This document shows positions 25,569 to 35,249 of a stretch of 64,000 nt of DNA, piece after piece. Positions within the stretch are counted from its first letter, which is position 1, and each line of letters starts with the position of its first letter. Under the pieces are notes generated by a model. That model was not told the origin of the DNA, made no database searches, and saw nothing but the letters and a program-made list of their open reading frames with translations. The stretch comes from Brevundimonas pishanensis (GTDB lineage Bacteria; Pseudomonadota; Alphaproteobacteria; Caulobacterales; Caulobacteraceae): positions 62,001 to 126,000 of the forward strand of contig NZ_JAJKBG010000001.1 of assembly GCF_022750635.1 (NCBI RefSeq). Direction: 5' to 3'. A program made the translations under genes and the position numbers.

Positions 25569-25772
25569 TCAGCCCGAATGGGCCGATTTGATCGCCATAC
25601 CGATGATCAGCAGGATGATTGCCGCGGCTTGAAGCACCACACGCAGGCGCATCAGCTTGTTGGAGCGGTTCCGCGAGGCATCGGTGTTGCGATACAGGCC
25701 GAAAATGCCAAAGCCCAGCGTGATGGCCACGCCGCCGATGGCAACAAGGATCAGGATATCGATCAAGGTCAT
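25569..25772 (-). CDS. Twin-transmembrane HIG1-domain-like protein
   Basis: The 67-residue protein has two hydrophobic segments (about residues 5-27 and 44-61) joined by a basic loop NTDASRNRSNKLMRLRV, the pattern of the bacterial HIG1 / twin-transmembrane family. Eukaryotic HIG1 proteins associate with respiratory complexes; the bacterial role is unknown. It precedes the adenosyltransferase gene on the same strand. Confidence 0.82.
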   Translation of the reverse strand: MTLIDILILVAIGGVAITLGFGIFGLYRNTDASRNRSNKLMRLRVVLQAAAIILLIIGMAIKSAHSG

Positions 25773-25874
25773 AGCTACCCTTGTATGGCTTTGCCTTGCG
25801 CCGCACCAGAGGGCGCGTTGACACCGACGTCGTCCCGATTGCTGTGGCAGGTTGTCGCATCGCCCCTGACGTTA

Positions 25875-25914
25875 TTGCAAATCGTTTGCAAAACTAGTTG
25901 AGAGGCATTCTCAA
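25875..25914. promoter_or_regulatory. Two Fur-like inverted repeats before the TonB receptor
   Basis: TTGCAAA-TCG-TTTGCAA (25875-25891) and TTGAGA-GGCAT-TCTCAA (25898-25914) are perfect dyads of the same 17-bp length, with centres 23 bp apart, ending 18 bp before the receptor start. The second closely resembles a Fur box core. Iron-dependent repression by Fur or a related regulator is inferred. Confidence 0.55.
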
Positions 25915-25932
25915 AAGTTGATTGGGACATCC

Positions 25933-28410
25933 ATGACCGTCCAGAAGTTCTCGCGCCGTACCCGCCTACTCGCTGCCAGTGCCCTCGCGGCAAGCGCGAT
26001 GGGTATCAGCCCAACGGCTGTGGCGGAGTCGCTGGACCAGCAGGAGCCAACCCGCGTCAGCGACATCGTCGTGACCGCCGCAGGCTATGAGCAGAAGATC
26101 GTGGATGCCCCTGCCAGCATCAGCGTCATTAGCGCCGAGGAACTGTCCCAGCGCCCTTACATCACTCTTTTGGACGCCGTACGCGATCTTGAGGGTGTCG
26201 ATATCGGCGAGACACGCGACAAGACCGGTCAGGGCACTATTTCCATGCGCGGCATGGGCTCGGACTATACTCTGGTCCTCATCAATGGCCGTCGCCAGAA
26301 CAACCACGGCGACATCTATCCCAATAATTTCGGCGGCAACCAGTTCAACCACATCCCGCCGCTTGCCGCAGTCGAACGCGTCGAAGTCATCCGCGGTCCG
26401 GCCTCGACCCTGTATGGCGCGGACGCCATGGGCGGCGTGATCAACATCATCACCAAGCGATCGCCCGACCGCTGGTCCGGCTCCCTGACGGTCGGCCAGA
26501 CCTTCCAGATGGACGACCAGTACGGCGACGACGCGACCTATGACCTGTATGCCAACGGCCCTCTGGTCAAAGGCCTGCTGAACCTCAGTGTGCGCGGCAG
26601 CTACTACGAACGCGATGCCTCAAACCCGATCTACGGGACGGTTCAGGACCCCAACGGCAACACTATCGACCGCGCCCTTGGCTTTGGCGGCGGGGGCAAG
26701 ACTGTCGACAATGAAAACATCGCCGGCGGCCTGACCCTGACCTTTACCCCGACGGCCAGCCAAACCATCACCCTCGACTACGACGCTTCCAAACAGTCCT
26801 ACGACAACGCCATCCGCCTGAACGACGAGGGTGTCGAGGAATATCCGGTCGGCACCGTCGATAACTATGGCGCTATGCTGCGTATAGGCAGTAACGGCCG
26901 CGTTGAACCGCGCGCCGGCTATGCCCCGTCGCAGGAGTTCACCCGTAACGCCATTGCCCTCACCCACGAAGGCCAGTGGTCGTTCGGCTCGACACGCGTG
27001 TCGCTGTCGCATGTCTCGACCCATAACGAGGGCCGCACCCTGCCCTTCTCGGTGGCCGAGCGTCAGCAAGTTCAAGGTCTGTGGAACGCCGCCTGCGTAA
27101 ACATGGGCGGCACTCTTGCGGCCACCGGCTACTGCGCTCCCGGCCGCGCTATGGGCTACAACAACGCCAACGCGTGGAACAACCTGTCCGAAGCCACCAA
27201 GCTGGCGGTCATGCAGGCCAACCTCAGCCCGGCGCAACTCCAGCAGCTCAAGTCCTTCCTGCCCCGCCCGCAACGCACGCTGGAAAGCGAGCAACTGACG
27301 CTGGATGCGCAGATGAACCTGATCCGCAATTGGCACGGCGAGCACCGCGTCGTCGTGGGCGCACAGGTCATTCGCGGCGAGTTGAAGGACGGCGTCTTCG
27401 GTCTGGAATCCGGTCAGGGCGGCAAGGCCCAGGACCACAACATGTATTCGCTGTTTGCCGAAGATACCTGGCAAGCGACCGAAGCCTTTGCCCTGACCGG
27501 TGGGATCCGCTTTGACGACCACGAAGTCTTTGGCAACCACTTCAGCCCGCGTCTGTACGGCGTCTATACGCTGAATGACGCCTGGACCATCAAGGGCGGT
27601 GTCTCGACCGGCTTCAAGACACCCAAGACGACCCAGCTCTATGACGGCGTCGTCGGTTTCGGGGGTCAGGGCACCTCGCCCCAGTTCGGTAATCCGGACC
27701 TGCAGCCCGAGACCAGCGCCAGCACCGAACTGGCCGTTTATTGGCAGCATCCTGGCGGTCACAACTTCAATGCCACCGTCTTCAACAACACCTTCGAAGA
27801 CAAGATCGCCAGCCAGCCGTGCGGTGCCGGTCTGGCATTGGCCTGCGCGGCCACCGGCGACTATGGCGATATCGGTTATGCGCCTTCGAGCACCCGCATC
27901 ACCAATATCGACGAGGTCGTCATCCGCGGTGCCGAACTGGCCGGCCGCTGGCAGATCGTGGACAAGGTGTCGCTGCGCGCCAACTACACCTATACCGATA
28001 GCGAGCAGAAGAGCGGTGCGGCCAAGGGTCAGCCGCTGGGCGAAAGCGCCAATCACATGGCCAACGCCTCGATCAACTGGCAACCGACCGACCGCATCTC
28101 GCTGATGCTGGCAGGCGAAGCACGCGCCGATCGCTATGCCGGCCAGCACGTGGTGACCAACCAGGCGCTTTATTACAAAGACTACGCCGTTCTGAACCTC
28201 AGCGGCTCGTACGAGGTGAACGACTGGCTGACCGTGAATGCGCGCATCAATAACCTGCTGGACCGCGATTTCACCGGCTATGACGCCGAGTTCCGCGATC
28301 TGGACAACAATGGTGATTTCGACGGCACCAATGAGACCCTGTTCTTTGATCACTACAACAACAAGGACAAGGGTCGCAGCCTCTGGATCAGCCTGAACGC
28401 CCGCTTCTGA
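25933..28410 (+). CDS. TonB-dependent outer-membrane receptor, catecholate-siderophore type
   Basis: An 825-residue receptor with an N-terminal signal peptide ending AVAES, a TonB box-like SDIVVTAAGYEQ, the plug domain (ISVISAEELSQRPY, SMRGMGSDYTLVLINGRRQ, ERVEVIRGPASTLYGADAMGG) and a 22-strand-type barrel ending in SLWISLNARF with C-terminal Phe. The plug is most like CirA/FepA receptors for catecholate siderophores. A loop with two Cys (NAACVNMGG, GYCAPGRA) is long and probably extracellular. Fur-like dyads just upstream support iron control. Proximity to a B12 gene suggested BtuB, but size and plug do not fit. Confidence 0.92.
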   Translation: MTVQKFSRRTRLLAASALAASAMGISPTAVAESLDQQEPTRVSDIVVTAAGYEQKIVDAPASISVISAEELSQRPYITLLDAVRDLEGVDIGETRDKTGQGTISMRGMGSDYTLVLINGRRQNNHGDIYPNNFGGNQFNHIPPLAAVERVEVIRGPASTLYGADAMGGVINIITKRSPDRWSGSLTVGQTFQMDDQYGDDATYDLYANGPLVKGLLNLSVRGSYYERDASNPIYGTVQDPNGNTIDRALGFGGGGKTVDNENIAGGLTLTFTPTASQTITLDYDASKQSYDNAIRLNDEGVEEYPVGTVDNYGAMLRIGSNGRVEPRAGYAPSQEFTRNAIALTHEGQWSFGSTRVSLSHVSTHNEGRTLPFSVAERQQVQGLWNAACVNMGGTLAATGYCAPGRAMGYNNANAWNNLSEATKLAVMQANLSPAQLQQLKSFLPRPQRTLESEQLTLDAQMNLIRNWHGEHRVVVGAQVIRGELKDGVFGLESGQGGKAQDHNMYSLFAEDTWQATEAFALTGGIRFDDHEVFGNHFSPRLYGVYTLNDAWTIKGGVSTGFKTPKTTQLYDGVVGFGGQGTSPQFGNPDLQPETSASTELAVYWQHPGGHNFNATVFNNTFEDKIASQPCGAGLALACAATGDYGDIGYAPSSTRITNIDEVVIRGAELAGRWQIVDKVSLRANYTYTDSEQKSGAAKGQPLGESANHMANASINWQPTDRISLMLAGEARADRYAGQHVVTNQALYYKDYAVLNLSGSYEVNDWLTVNARINNLLDRDFTGYDAEFRDLDNNGDFDGTNETLFFDHYNNKDKGRSLWISLNARF

Positions 28411-28428
28411 TCCGGAAGCGATGCTTAC

Positions 28429-28458
28429 AAAGGGTCATCGGCGACGATGGCCCTTTTT
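28429..28458 (+). terminator. Terminator of the TonB receptor gene
   Basis: AAAGGGTCATCG pairs with CGATGGCCCTTT across a GCGA loop and is followed by T residues, 18 bp after the stop codon. Confidence 0.85.
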
Positions 28459-28507
28459 GCTGTCCAAGCTAAGCCGTTGGTCATAAATCACGGTCATAAG
28501 AAGGCGC

Positions 28508-29629
28508 ATGTCCGATCGCGCCATTCGAAATCTCGAACACCTTCGCCGCTCCGCGTCGACCGCACGCGTTCTGAACCTGCTGAAGGTTTCGGATGATCAC
28601 GGCCACACCGACGAGTGGTCGGAAAAACCGATGTTCCAGACGCCGTCGTTGAACACATCGCTGATCATCAAACACCGTCTGCGCCGCAACGAGACCGACT
28701 CCTTCCCCGGGCGCCGGCAGGTGGCGACCAAGCTGGTCCTGCCTATCGATACAGCCGATCTGAAGACCGGTGGACGCTTCGTCTTCGTCAACCAGATCGG
28801 CTTTGAAAGGGTCATGCTGGAAGCATTCGGCCTACCCGCTGAACACCATGACATCCGCACCCTGCGTTTGATGGATCAACTTCCGTCGCTGGACCCCTTC
28901 CTGCTGCGCGAGCAGCTTCGCCGCGGCGGTGTGGATGCAGCCCCCTGCTATTTCGCCATTTCCGAGGCCGATCTGGCCAAGATGTCGGCCTTTGTGGAGC
29001 GCGAGATCGAACCGCTGGTAACGCTCAGCATCGGCAAGGGCGTGGACGCGACCCAGTCCTCGGCGCGTATGGCCAGCAAAATCCTGTCCAACACGCCGGG
29101 CGACCGTTTGGAAGCCTTACGCATGACACTGCGGCTGGAACCGGAACAGTATCAAGAGGGCGTCTTCTGCTGGAAGGGCTTCCTCTATTACAAGTGGTCC
29201 CTCAACAGCATGATGCAGGACATCGTCAAGGTCGCCGACGAAGTGGCCTCGGTGTCACCTTGGGGCCCTGTCGATGCGTCGTCGCGTGAATATATCAAGC
29301 GCGGTCGCGGCGTTCTGCGCAGCAACATCATGCAGACCTGCGAAAAGGTCAGCCAGACGCTGAAATACTACGATCAGGCCTATGCGGGCCTGACCCAGCG
29401 CGGCGATCCGCTGGCCTTCCGCGACTTCCTGCTGGAAGCCCCAACCCTGTTCACACGTCTGGGCGACCAGTTGGGTGCCATCCAGCACATCGTCAGCTTC
29501 TGGCGCTTCCGCTTCAACGCCAACAGCCCGCCCGTTCAGGTCGACGAACTGATCGACATCTTCATGGATTTCGAGACGGGATTGATGGGTCGAAACTTCG
29601 ACGATCTGGCCGCCGAGTTTCCGGTCTGA
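28508..29629 (+). CDS. Unrecognised cytoplasmic protein, 373 residues
   Basis: No signal peptide or membrane segment. The protein is charged and mixed alpha/beta, with no motif I can assign. Segments that look conserved in kind are FVFVNQIGFERVMLEAFGL, PCYFAISEADLAKM, GVFCWKGFLYYKWSLNSMM and a helical C-terminal part with IMQTCEKVSQTLKYYDQAY. Codon use and composition match the neighbours, so recent transfer is unlikely. The gene stands alone between two terminators. The start ATG 28508 has AAGAAGG close upstream. Confidence 0.8.
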   Translation: MSDRAIRNLEHLRRSASTARVLNLLKVSDDHGHTDEWSEKPMFQTPSLNTSLIIKHRLRRNETDSFPGRRQVATKLVLPIDTADLKTGGRFVFVNQIGFERVMLEAFGLPAEHHDIRTLRLMDQLPSLDPFLLREQLRRGGVDAAPCYFAISEADLAKMSAFVEREIEPLVTLSIGKGVDATQSSARMASKILSNTPGDRLEALRMTLRLEPEQYQEGVFCWKGFLYYKWSLNSMMQDIVKVADEVASVSPWGPVDASSREYIKRGRGVLRSNIMQTCEKVSQTLKYYDQAYAGLTQRGDPLAFRDFLLEAPTLFTRLGDQLGAIQHIVSFWRFRFNANSPPVQVDELIDIFMDFETGLMGRNFDDLAAEFPV

Positions 29630-29635
29630 GGCAAG

Positions 29636-29667
29636 AAAAAAGGGTCGGTGTTTCCACCGACCCTTTT
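29636..29667. terminator. Bidirectional terminator
   Basis: AAAGGGTCGGTG / CACCGACCCTTT around a TTTC loop with an A tract before and T tract after; it serves the 373-residue protein gene and the convergent ahcY. Confidence 0.88.
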
Positions 29668-29690
29668 CCATTTTCGGACTTCCGCAGTTC

Positions 29691-31082
29691 TTAGTAGCGG
29701 TAGTGTTCCGGCTTGAACGGGCCTTCGACCGGCACGTTGATGTATTTGGCTTGCTCGTCGTTGAGGACGGTCAGCTTGGCACCCAGCTTGGCCAGGTGCA
29801 GGAAGGCGACCTTCTCGTCGAGGTGTTTCGGCAGGGTGTAGACCTTGTTCTCGTACTTCGAGGCGTTGGTCCACAGTTCGATCTGGGCCAGCGTCTGGTT
29901 GGTGAACGAAGCCGACATCACGAACGACGGGTGACCGGTGGCGTTACCCAGGTTCACCAGACGACCTTCCGACAGAAGGATGATCTTCTTGCCGTCCGGG
30001 AACTCGATGTGGTGCACCTGCGGCTTGATCTCGTCCCACTTCAGGTTCTTCAGGCCAGCGACCTGAATTTCCGAGTCGAAGTGACCGATGTTGCAGACGA
30101 TGGCGTTGTTGCGCATGGCGCGCATGTGCTCAACGCGGATGACGTCCTTATTGCCGGTGGTGGTGACGAAGATGTCAGCTTTGTCAGCGACGTCTTCCAG
30201 CGTCTGGACTTCGTAACCTTCCATCGCGGCCTGCAGGGCGCAGATCGGGTCGATTTCGGTGACGATCACGCGAGCGCCGCCGTTGCGCAGCGAGGCAGCC
30301 GAGCCCTTACCCACGTCGCCGTAGCCGCAGACCACAGCAACCTTGCCCGACAGCATGACGTCGGTGCCGCGACGGATCGCGTCGACCAGCGATTCACGGC
30401 ACCCGTACAGGTTGTCGAACTTGGACTTGGTGACGCTGTCGTTGACGTTGATGGCCGGGAACGGAAGCTCGCCGCGCTCTGCCATCTGGTACAGACGGTG
30501 CACGCCGGTGGTGGTTTCTTCCGAAACGCCGCCGATGGCGTCACGGATAGCCGAGTAGAAGCCCGGCTTTTCAGCCAGATAGCGCTTCATGACCTTGTAG
30601 AGGGCTTCTTCTTCCTCGTTGGTCGGGTTGTCGAGGACCGACGGGTCCTTCTCGGCCTTCGGGCCAAGCACGCAAAGCAGGGTTGCGTCGCCGCCGTCGT
30701 CGAGGATCAGGTTCGGATAGCCGCCATCGGCCCATTCGAAGATCTTGTGGGCGTAGTCCCAGTACTCTTCGAGGGTTTCACCCTTCAGAGCGAAGACCGG
30801 GGTGCCAGCAGCGGCGATAGCGGCAGCGGCGTGGTCTTGGGTCGAGAAGATGTTGCACGACGCCCAGCGCACTTCTGCACCCAGAGCTTCCAGCGTCTGG
30901 ATCAGAACAGCCGTCTGGATGGTCATGTGCAGGCTGCCTGCGATGCGGGCACCCTTCAGCGGCTGCGAGGCACCGTATTCCGCACGCAGCGCCATCAGGC
31001 CCGGCATTTCGGTTTCGGCGATGGCGATTTCCTTGTTGCCAAAGTCGGCAAGCGAGATGTCGCGAACGATGTAATCGGTCAT
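29691..31082 (-). CDS. ahcY: Adenosylhomocysteinase
   Basis: The 463-residue enzyme splits S-adenosylhomocysteine into adenosine and homocysteine, clearing the product inhibitor of methyltransferases. Visible blocks are [20 protein letters not shown], the Cys-containing [37 protein letters not shown] (in two parts: [12 protein letters not shown] and DNLYGCRES) and the NAD-binding [11 protein letters not shown], ending in FKPEHYRY. The length includes the roughly 40-residue insert of bacterial enzymes. A strong 18-bp dyad at 31186-31203, about 100 bp upstream, is a candidate operator. Confidence 0.98.
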   Translation of the reverse strand: MTDYIVRDISLADFGNKEIAIAETEMPGLMALRAEYGASQPLKGARIAGSLHMTIQTAVLIQTLEALGAEVRWASCNIFSTQDHAAAAIAAAGTPVFALKGETLEEYWDYAHKIFEWADGGYPNLILDDGGDATLLCVLGPKAEKDPSVLDNPTNEEEEALYKVMKRYLAEKPGFYSAIRDAIGGVSEETTTGVHRLYQMAERGELPFPAINVNDSVTKSKFDNLYGCRESLVDAIRRGTDVMLSGKVAVVCGYGDVGKGSAASLRNGGARVIVTEIDPICALQAAMEGYEVQTLEDVADKADIFVTTTGNKDVIRVEHMRAMRNNAIVCNIGHFDSEIQVAGLKNLKWDEIKPQVHHIEFPDGKKIILLSEGRLVNLGNATGHPSFVMSASFTNQTLAQIELWTNASKYENKVYTLPKHLDEKVAFLHLAKLGAKLTVLNDEQAKYINVPVEGPFKPEHYRY

Positions 31083-31185
31083 GCGGAGGGGTCTCTTATG
31101 TCATGCGCCCGCAGGCGAAGTGGCATGGAACGGCAGTTTTGTTGACCAGCCCTATACCGCGCCCGAGCGCACAGAGCAATGATCG

Positions 31186-31203
31186 TATAAAGAAGTCTTT
31201 ATA
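31186..31203. promoter_or_regulatory. Strong dyad between ahcY and the chemoreceptor gene
   Basis: TATAAAGA-AG-TCTTTATA has perfect 8-bp arms with a 2-bp centre. It lies in the divergent promoter region and is the kind of AT-rich palindrome bound by ArsR-family methyl-cycle regulators (SahR/SamR). I cannot confirm the match to their consensus. Confidence 0.5.
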
Positions 31204-31332
31204 TGATTGTCGTCTAGACGGGTAAATCTTTGATCTAGATTAATGTTCCGTTGGGGAACGCTGGCTATGCAAAAGCTTGGCCGCAAATAAGTACGGGTGC
31301 TCAGGCCGCACCGGGTGAGGGTTAGTCTGCGT

Positions 31333-32823
31333 ATGTCGATTCAGTCGCTTCAGCATCGCATCCAGTTCATGGGACTGGGTGAACCCAGCGCCGCGTACCG
31401 CGCGATGGATTATATTATCAGCCAAAGCCTGCCGACCGCACTGGACCTGTTCTATGACAGGGTCCGCGCCGAGCCGATGACAGCACGTTTCTTCAAAGAC
31501 GAAGCCCACATCTCGAGCGCCCACGCCGCCCAACAGAGCCACTGGCGCGCCATTGTCGAGGGCCGCGCCGATGCTCAGTATGCCGAGTCCGTGCGTACCA
31601 TCGGTCGTGTCCATGCCCGCATCGGGCTGGAACCGCGCTGGTATATTGGCGGCTATAGCGTCGTCCTCGCGCACCTGACCCGCGCCATTGCCGAGCGCCC
31701 ACGCAAGCTCTTCGCCAACCGCAAAGAGCATGACCGCATCACGTCCGAAGCGATCGCCGAACTGAACCAGCGCGTTATGCTGGATATGGACATGGCGATC
31801 AGCGTCTATCTGGAAACGTTGGCCGAGGCGCGAAACCGCGCACAGGCCGCCCAGGCAGAGGCCGAAGCCCGCCAGACCGAAGTGGTCCGCGCCTTGGGCA
31901 CAGCCCTGCATGCGCTCGCCGACAATGATCTGACCACCACGATTACTGCCAGCTTCCCTGACGAGTACCGCTCGCTCCAGCACGACTTCCACGCCGCCAC
32001 GCGCGCCTTGCGCACCGCTGTGCGTGCCGTAGCCGACAGCGTCGAGAGCCTGAGCGCAGGCTCCAGCCAACTGGCCGTTGCGTCCGAAGATTTGGCCACC
32101 CGCACAGAGCGTCAGGCCGCCAACCTCGAGCGGACTGTCCACGAAGCCGACGCGATCGCCCAACAGGTCGCTACCTCCGCCGATGGCGCTCGCCAAACGG
32201 CACAGGCTGTGGCCGAAGCCCGCGCCGACGTTCAGGAAACGACCGGCATCGTCTCAAATGCGGTGCAAGCCATCCACGCCATCGCCGACTCGTCTCAAGA
32301 GATCGCTCGCTTCACCAGCCTGATCGACGAGATCGCGTTCCAGACCAACCTTCTGGCCCTGAACGCCAGCGTCGAGGCTGCACGCGCAGGCGACGCAGGC
32401 CGTGGTTTCTCGGTCGTTGCGCAAGAAGTCCGCGCATTGGCCCAGCGCTCGGCGGCAGCATCGGGCGAAATCCGCGGCTTGATCTCTACGTCGTCGGCAC
32501 ACGTATCGCGCGGCGTTGATCTGGTTGAAAAGACCGGCGAGGCTCTGGAGCGCATCGGTGCCAAAGTCGTCGCCGTCGACGGTCTGGCAGGCAGCATTGC
32601 CCAGTCGGCGCAGGAACAGGCCGAAGCGCTCAACCGCGTCCGTCGCGCCATGAGCGAAATGGACGACATCACCCAGCAAAACGCGGCCATGACTGAAGAA
32701 GCCACGGCTGCGGCCCGCCAATTGGCTCAGGAAGCCCACGTCCTGACACAGCAGGTCAGCCGCTTCAAACTGGACGGTGGAGCAGTTCCGGTGCGCCTCG
32801 CGGTCCACAATAACGCGGCATAA
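31333..32823 (+). CDS. Globin-coupled methyl-accepting chemotaxis protein (soluble)
   Basis: The 496-residue protein lacks a signal peptide and membrane segments. Residues 1-170 form a sensor globin of the HemAT type: the haem-ligating proximal His is H94 in [22 protein letters not shown] helical linker (about 171-240) leads to an MCP signalling domain whose hairpin tip reads [20 protein letters not shown], followed by [18 protein letters not shown]. It should sense oxygen or a related gas and signal to CheA in the cytoplasm. The C-terminus lacks a CheR/CheB docking pentapeptide. No che genes lie nearby. Confidence 0.93.
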   Translation: MSIQSLQHRIQFMGLGEPSAAYRAMDYIISQSLPTALDLFYDRVRAEPMTARFFKDEAHISSAHAAQQSHWRAIVEGRADAQYAESVRTIGRVHARIGLEPRWYIGGYSVVLAHLTRAIAERPRKLFANRKEHDRITSEAIAELNQRVMLDMDMAISVYLETLAEARNRAQAAQAEAEARQTEVVRALGTALHALADNDLTTTITASFPDEYRSLQHDFHAATRALRTAVRAVADSVESLSAGSSQLAVASEDLATRTERQAANLERTVHEADAIAQQVATSADGARQTAQAVAEARADVQETTGIVSNAVQAIHAIADSSQEIARFTSLIDEIAFQTNLLALNASVEAARAGDAGRGFSVVAQEVRALAQRSAAASGEIRGLISTSSAHVSRGVDLVEKTGEALERIGAKVVAVDGLAGSIAQSAQEQAEALNRVRRAMSEMDDITQQNAAMTEEATAAARQLAQEAHVLTQQVSRFKLDGGAVPVRLAVHNNAA

Positions 32824-32899
32824 CCGCACTCAAAGAACAGGGCTTGGGTTTCGCGCATAGCGCGGGTACCAACCTCCCCTACAATCGTAGGAGAGTGAT

Positions 32900-33919
32900 T
32901 TGGCCGACGACCGTTTTACCCCCGCAACGGCAACCCAGCCCGTTCCGACCCAGCCACGACACGACTGGACGCTGGACGAGGTAGAGGCCCTGTTTGCCCT
33001 GCCGTTCATGGATCTGGTCTATCGGGCCGCCAGCGTGCACCGACACTGGTTCGATCCCAGCGAGGTTCAAAAGAGCCAGCTATTGTCCATCAAGACCGGC
33101 GGCTGCGCTGAAAACTGTGGCTATTGCTCGCAATCGGCCAGCTTCAAGACCGGCCTCAAAGCCGAGAAGCTGATGGACGCAACCACTGTCATCGCCGAGG
33201 CCATGGCCGCCAAGGCAGGCGGTGCGAGCCGGTTCTGCATGGGCGCGGCCTGGCGTGAACTAAAGGACCGCGACACCCCGAAACTGGCCGCCATGATTTC
33301 GGGCGTGAAAGCACTGGGGCTGGAAACCTGCGCGACCTTGGGGATGCTGAGTGCAGATCAGGCACGCCAGCTCAAAGAAGCGGGTCTGGACTACTACAAC
33401 CACAATCTCGATACTGGGCCTGACTATTACGATCAGGTCGTCACCACCCGCACCTATCAAGACCGGCTGCAGACTTTGGAGCACGTCCGCGAGGCGGGCA
33501 TGAGCACCTGCTGCGGCGGCATTGTCGGTATGGGCGAAAGCCGCCGAGATCGCGCGGGACTGTTGCACGCTCTGGCCACCTTGCCGGTTCACCCCGACAG
33601 TCTTCCCGTAAATGCTCTGGTTCCGGTCAGCGGCACGCCACTGGGCGAAGAGGTGCTCAAGAACGGCGAAATCCACCCGATTGAGTTTGTGCGGACGGTA
33701 GCTGTGGCCCGACTGGTTTGCCCCAAATCCATGGTTCGTCTGTCCGCAGGACGCGAAGGCATGAGCGCGGAGATGCAGGCGCTGTGCTTCCTCGCCGGGG
33801 CGAACTCTATCTTCGTGGGGGGCAAGTTGCTGACGACGCCCAATCCCGAAGAGGATCAGGACGCCGCCTTGTTCCGCATGCTGGACCTGAGGCCGATGCC
33901 TCTGTCGGCCGAGCGTTAG
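32900..33919 (+). CDS. bioB: Biotin synthase
   Basis: The 339-residue radical-SAM enzyme inserts sulfur into dethiobiotin. The 4Fe-4S cysteines are in [14 protein letters not shown], and further motifs are [22 protein letters not shown] (substrate region) and [12 protein letters not shown] with the 2Fe-2S arginine. Translation starts at TTG 32900, four bases after AGGAGAG; no ATG is available nearby in frame. No other biotin genes adjoin it. It converges on yibQ with a gap of only seven bases and no visible terminator. Confidence 0.96.
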   Translation: MADDRFTPATATQPVPTQPRHDWTLDEVEALFALPFMDLVYRAASVHRHWFDPSEVQKSQLLSIKTGGCAENCGYCSQSASFKTGLKAEKLMDATTVIAEAMAAKAGGASRFCMGAAWRELKDRDTPKLAAMISGVKALGLETCATLGMLSADQARQLKEAGLDYYNHNLDTGPDYYDQVVTTRTYQDRLQTLEHVREAGMSTCCGGIVGMGESRRDRAGLLHALATLPVHPDSLPVNALVPVSGTPLGEEVLKNGEIHPIEFVRTVAVARLVCPKSMVRLSAGREGMSAEMQALCFLAGANSIFVGGKLLTTPNPEEDQDAALFRMLDLRPMPLSAER

Positions 33920-33926
33920 ACGGCGA

Positions 33927-35114
33927 TCAGGCCGCGCGCCCGCGTCGCGTCATGGCCGACGCGGGTGCCAGCTGGATGCCACGCTGGTCCAGACCCGCCA
34001 CCCAGCGGGCGGCGGTCTCGACCGTAACCGGATAGCTGAAGGCGCTACCGAAGGCCGAGCCATCGGTCTTGGCCTGCACTTCCAGTGCGTGAAGCTGGCG
34101 CAAGATGGCAGCCGGCGACTGGTCTTCATCCACGATACGATCCGCTGTCGCCCGAGCGAATGCTCCCGGCTTGCGCTCCAGTGTACCATCATCCAGCAGG
34201 GCCAGGCCCCGCTGACGCAGTTGGACCATCAAGGCGTTCGTGGCACCGTCGGAAGTCACAAAGCGATCGCCGAGATAGTTGCCGACACCGAAATAGCCCA
34301 CTGCGCGAGACAGCAGCCAATCCAGCTTCACCGACACATCATCGGCCGAACTGCTGGCCAGAAGGGTATAGGGACCGGGATCGTTGTCGGGATAACCGGT
34401 CGGCTCCATCGGCAGCTCGAGAATGACCTCATGGCCGTAGGATCGGGCCAGATCGATCCAACGCTGAAGGCCGTCCGCATAGGGAACGAAGCTGAGGGTC
34501 ACTTCCGGTGGAAGGCGCTCGATAGCCGCACGGGTCGTGACAGCGTTGAGGCCCAGCCCCCCCACCACCAACGCCACTGTTGGCTTGCCATTGGCACGGA
34601 ATGGTCGGGCATAGACCTGCGCAGGGACGCGTCCATCCGCCGCGATGCGCGGCAGCGGCCCTTCAGGGCCCGGCTGGTGCAGACCTGCAATAGGCGCAGC
34701 GGGCAAGGGATTGGGTTGCCGCACGGGAGCGGTAAAGGTGCCCGTCGAGGACACACTTGCACCATCCGGCAGGGTGATGACCGCATCACCGAAGCCCGCA
34801 GCCCCTTCGGCGTCGAGGCCTTCGAGCGTGGCGTCCTGATAGAGATCCATACCCGCCAGACCGAAAACTTCCTGGCCGCTGGCTACCTCGATCGGTGATT
34901 TGTCGGCAGTCAGGCGCGCACGGGCGGACGGCATACCGGCCTTGGGGTCACCCGTCAGGGCGACGACCAGCGCCACAGCACCGACCACACACAGGCCCGC
35001 GGCCCCGGCAATCACTTGCGGGCGGGCCAAAAGGGCTTGGCCGATGCGTTCCATACGCGACTGCGAGGGGTTTCCCGCCGCAGCGGCAAGCGCAGATTGT
35101 CGCTTTGCGAACAT
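33927..35114 (-). CDS. Divergent polysaccharide deacetylase (YibQ-like, DUF610)
   Basis: About 395 residues: a short cytoplasmic start, one membrane segment (about residues 35-57), a low-complexity periplasmic linker to residue 165, then the deacetylase-like NodB-fold domain with TVALVVGGLGLNA, LSFVPYADGLQRWIDLARSYGHEV (cited as LSFVPYADGLQ and RSYGHEVILELPMEP) and GYFGVGNYLGDRF. In several proteobacteria yibQ sits beside envC, as in this operon, pointing to peptidoglycan remodelling. An alternative GTG start lies six bases upstream. It is the last gene of the nadD-to-yibQ unit. Confidence 0.88.
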   Translation of the reverse strand: MFAKRQSALAAAAGNPSQSRMERIGQALLARPQVIAGAAGLCVVGAVALVVALTGDPKAGMPSARARLTADKSPIEVASGQEVFGLAGMDLYQDATLEGLDAEGAAGFGDAVITLPDGASVSSTGTFTAPVRQPNPLPAAPIAGLHQPGPEGPLPRIAADGRVPAQVYARPFRANGKPTVALVVGGLGLNAVTTRAAIERLPPEVTLSFVPYADGLQRWIDLARSYGHEVILELPMEPTGYPDNDPGPYTLLASSSADDVSVKLDWLLSRAVGYFGVGNYLGDRFVTSDGATNALMVQLRQRGLALLDDGTLERKPGAFARATADRIVDEDQSPAAILRQLHALEVQAKTDGSAFGSAFSYPVTVETAARWVAGLDQRGIQLAPASAMTRRGRAA

Positions 35115-35249
35115 GGTCACGGCAATGCTCGATCAATCGTGGGGGAGCTACCGCACAGGCGGTAACCTTCACTCTGGATCAAGCCACGTCGGGGTTAAGA
35201 AACCCTAACGTTTGTTCACCACGATTGCCAAAAGATCGACCTGTGTTCG

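Noticed and set aside
25540..25932. Cobalamin riboswitch near the adenosyltransferase and TonB receptor
   Set aside because: No B12-box-like sequence is visible, and the receptor belongs to the siderophore class.
31083..31332. SAH riboswitch upstream of ahcY
   Set aside because: I could not fold the region into the known SAH or SAM-II cores; the dyad at 31186 looks like a protein operator instead.
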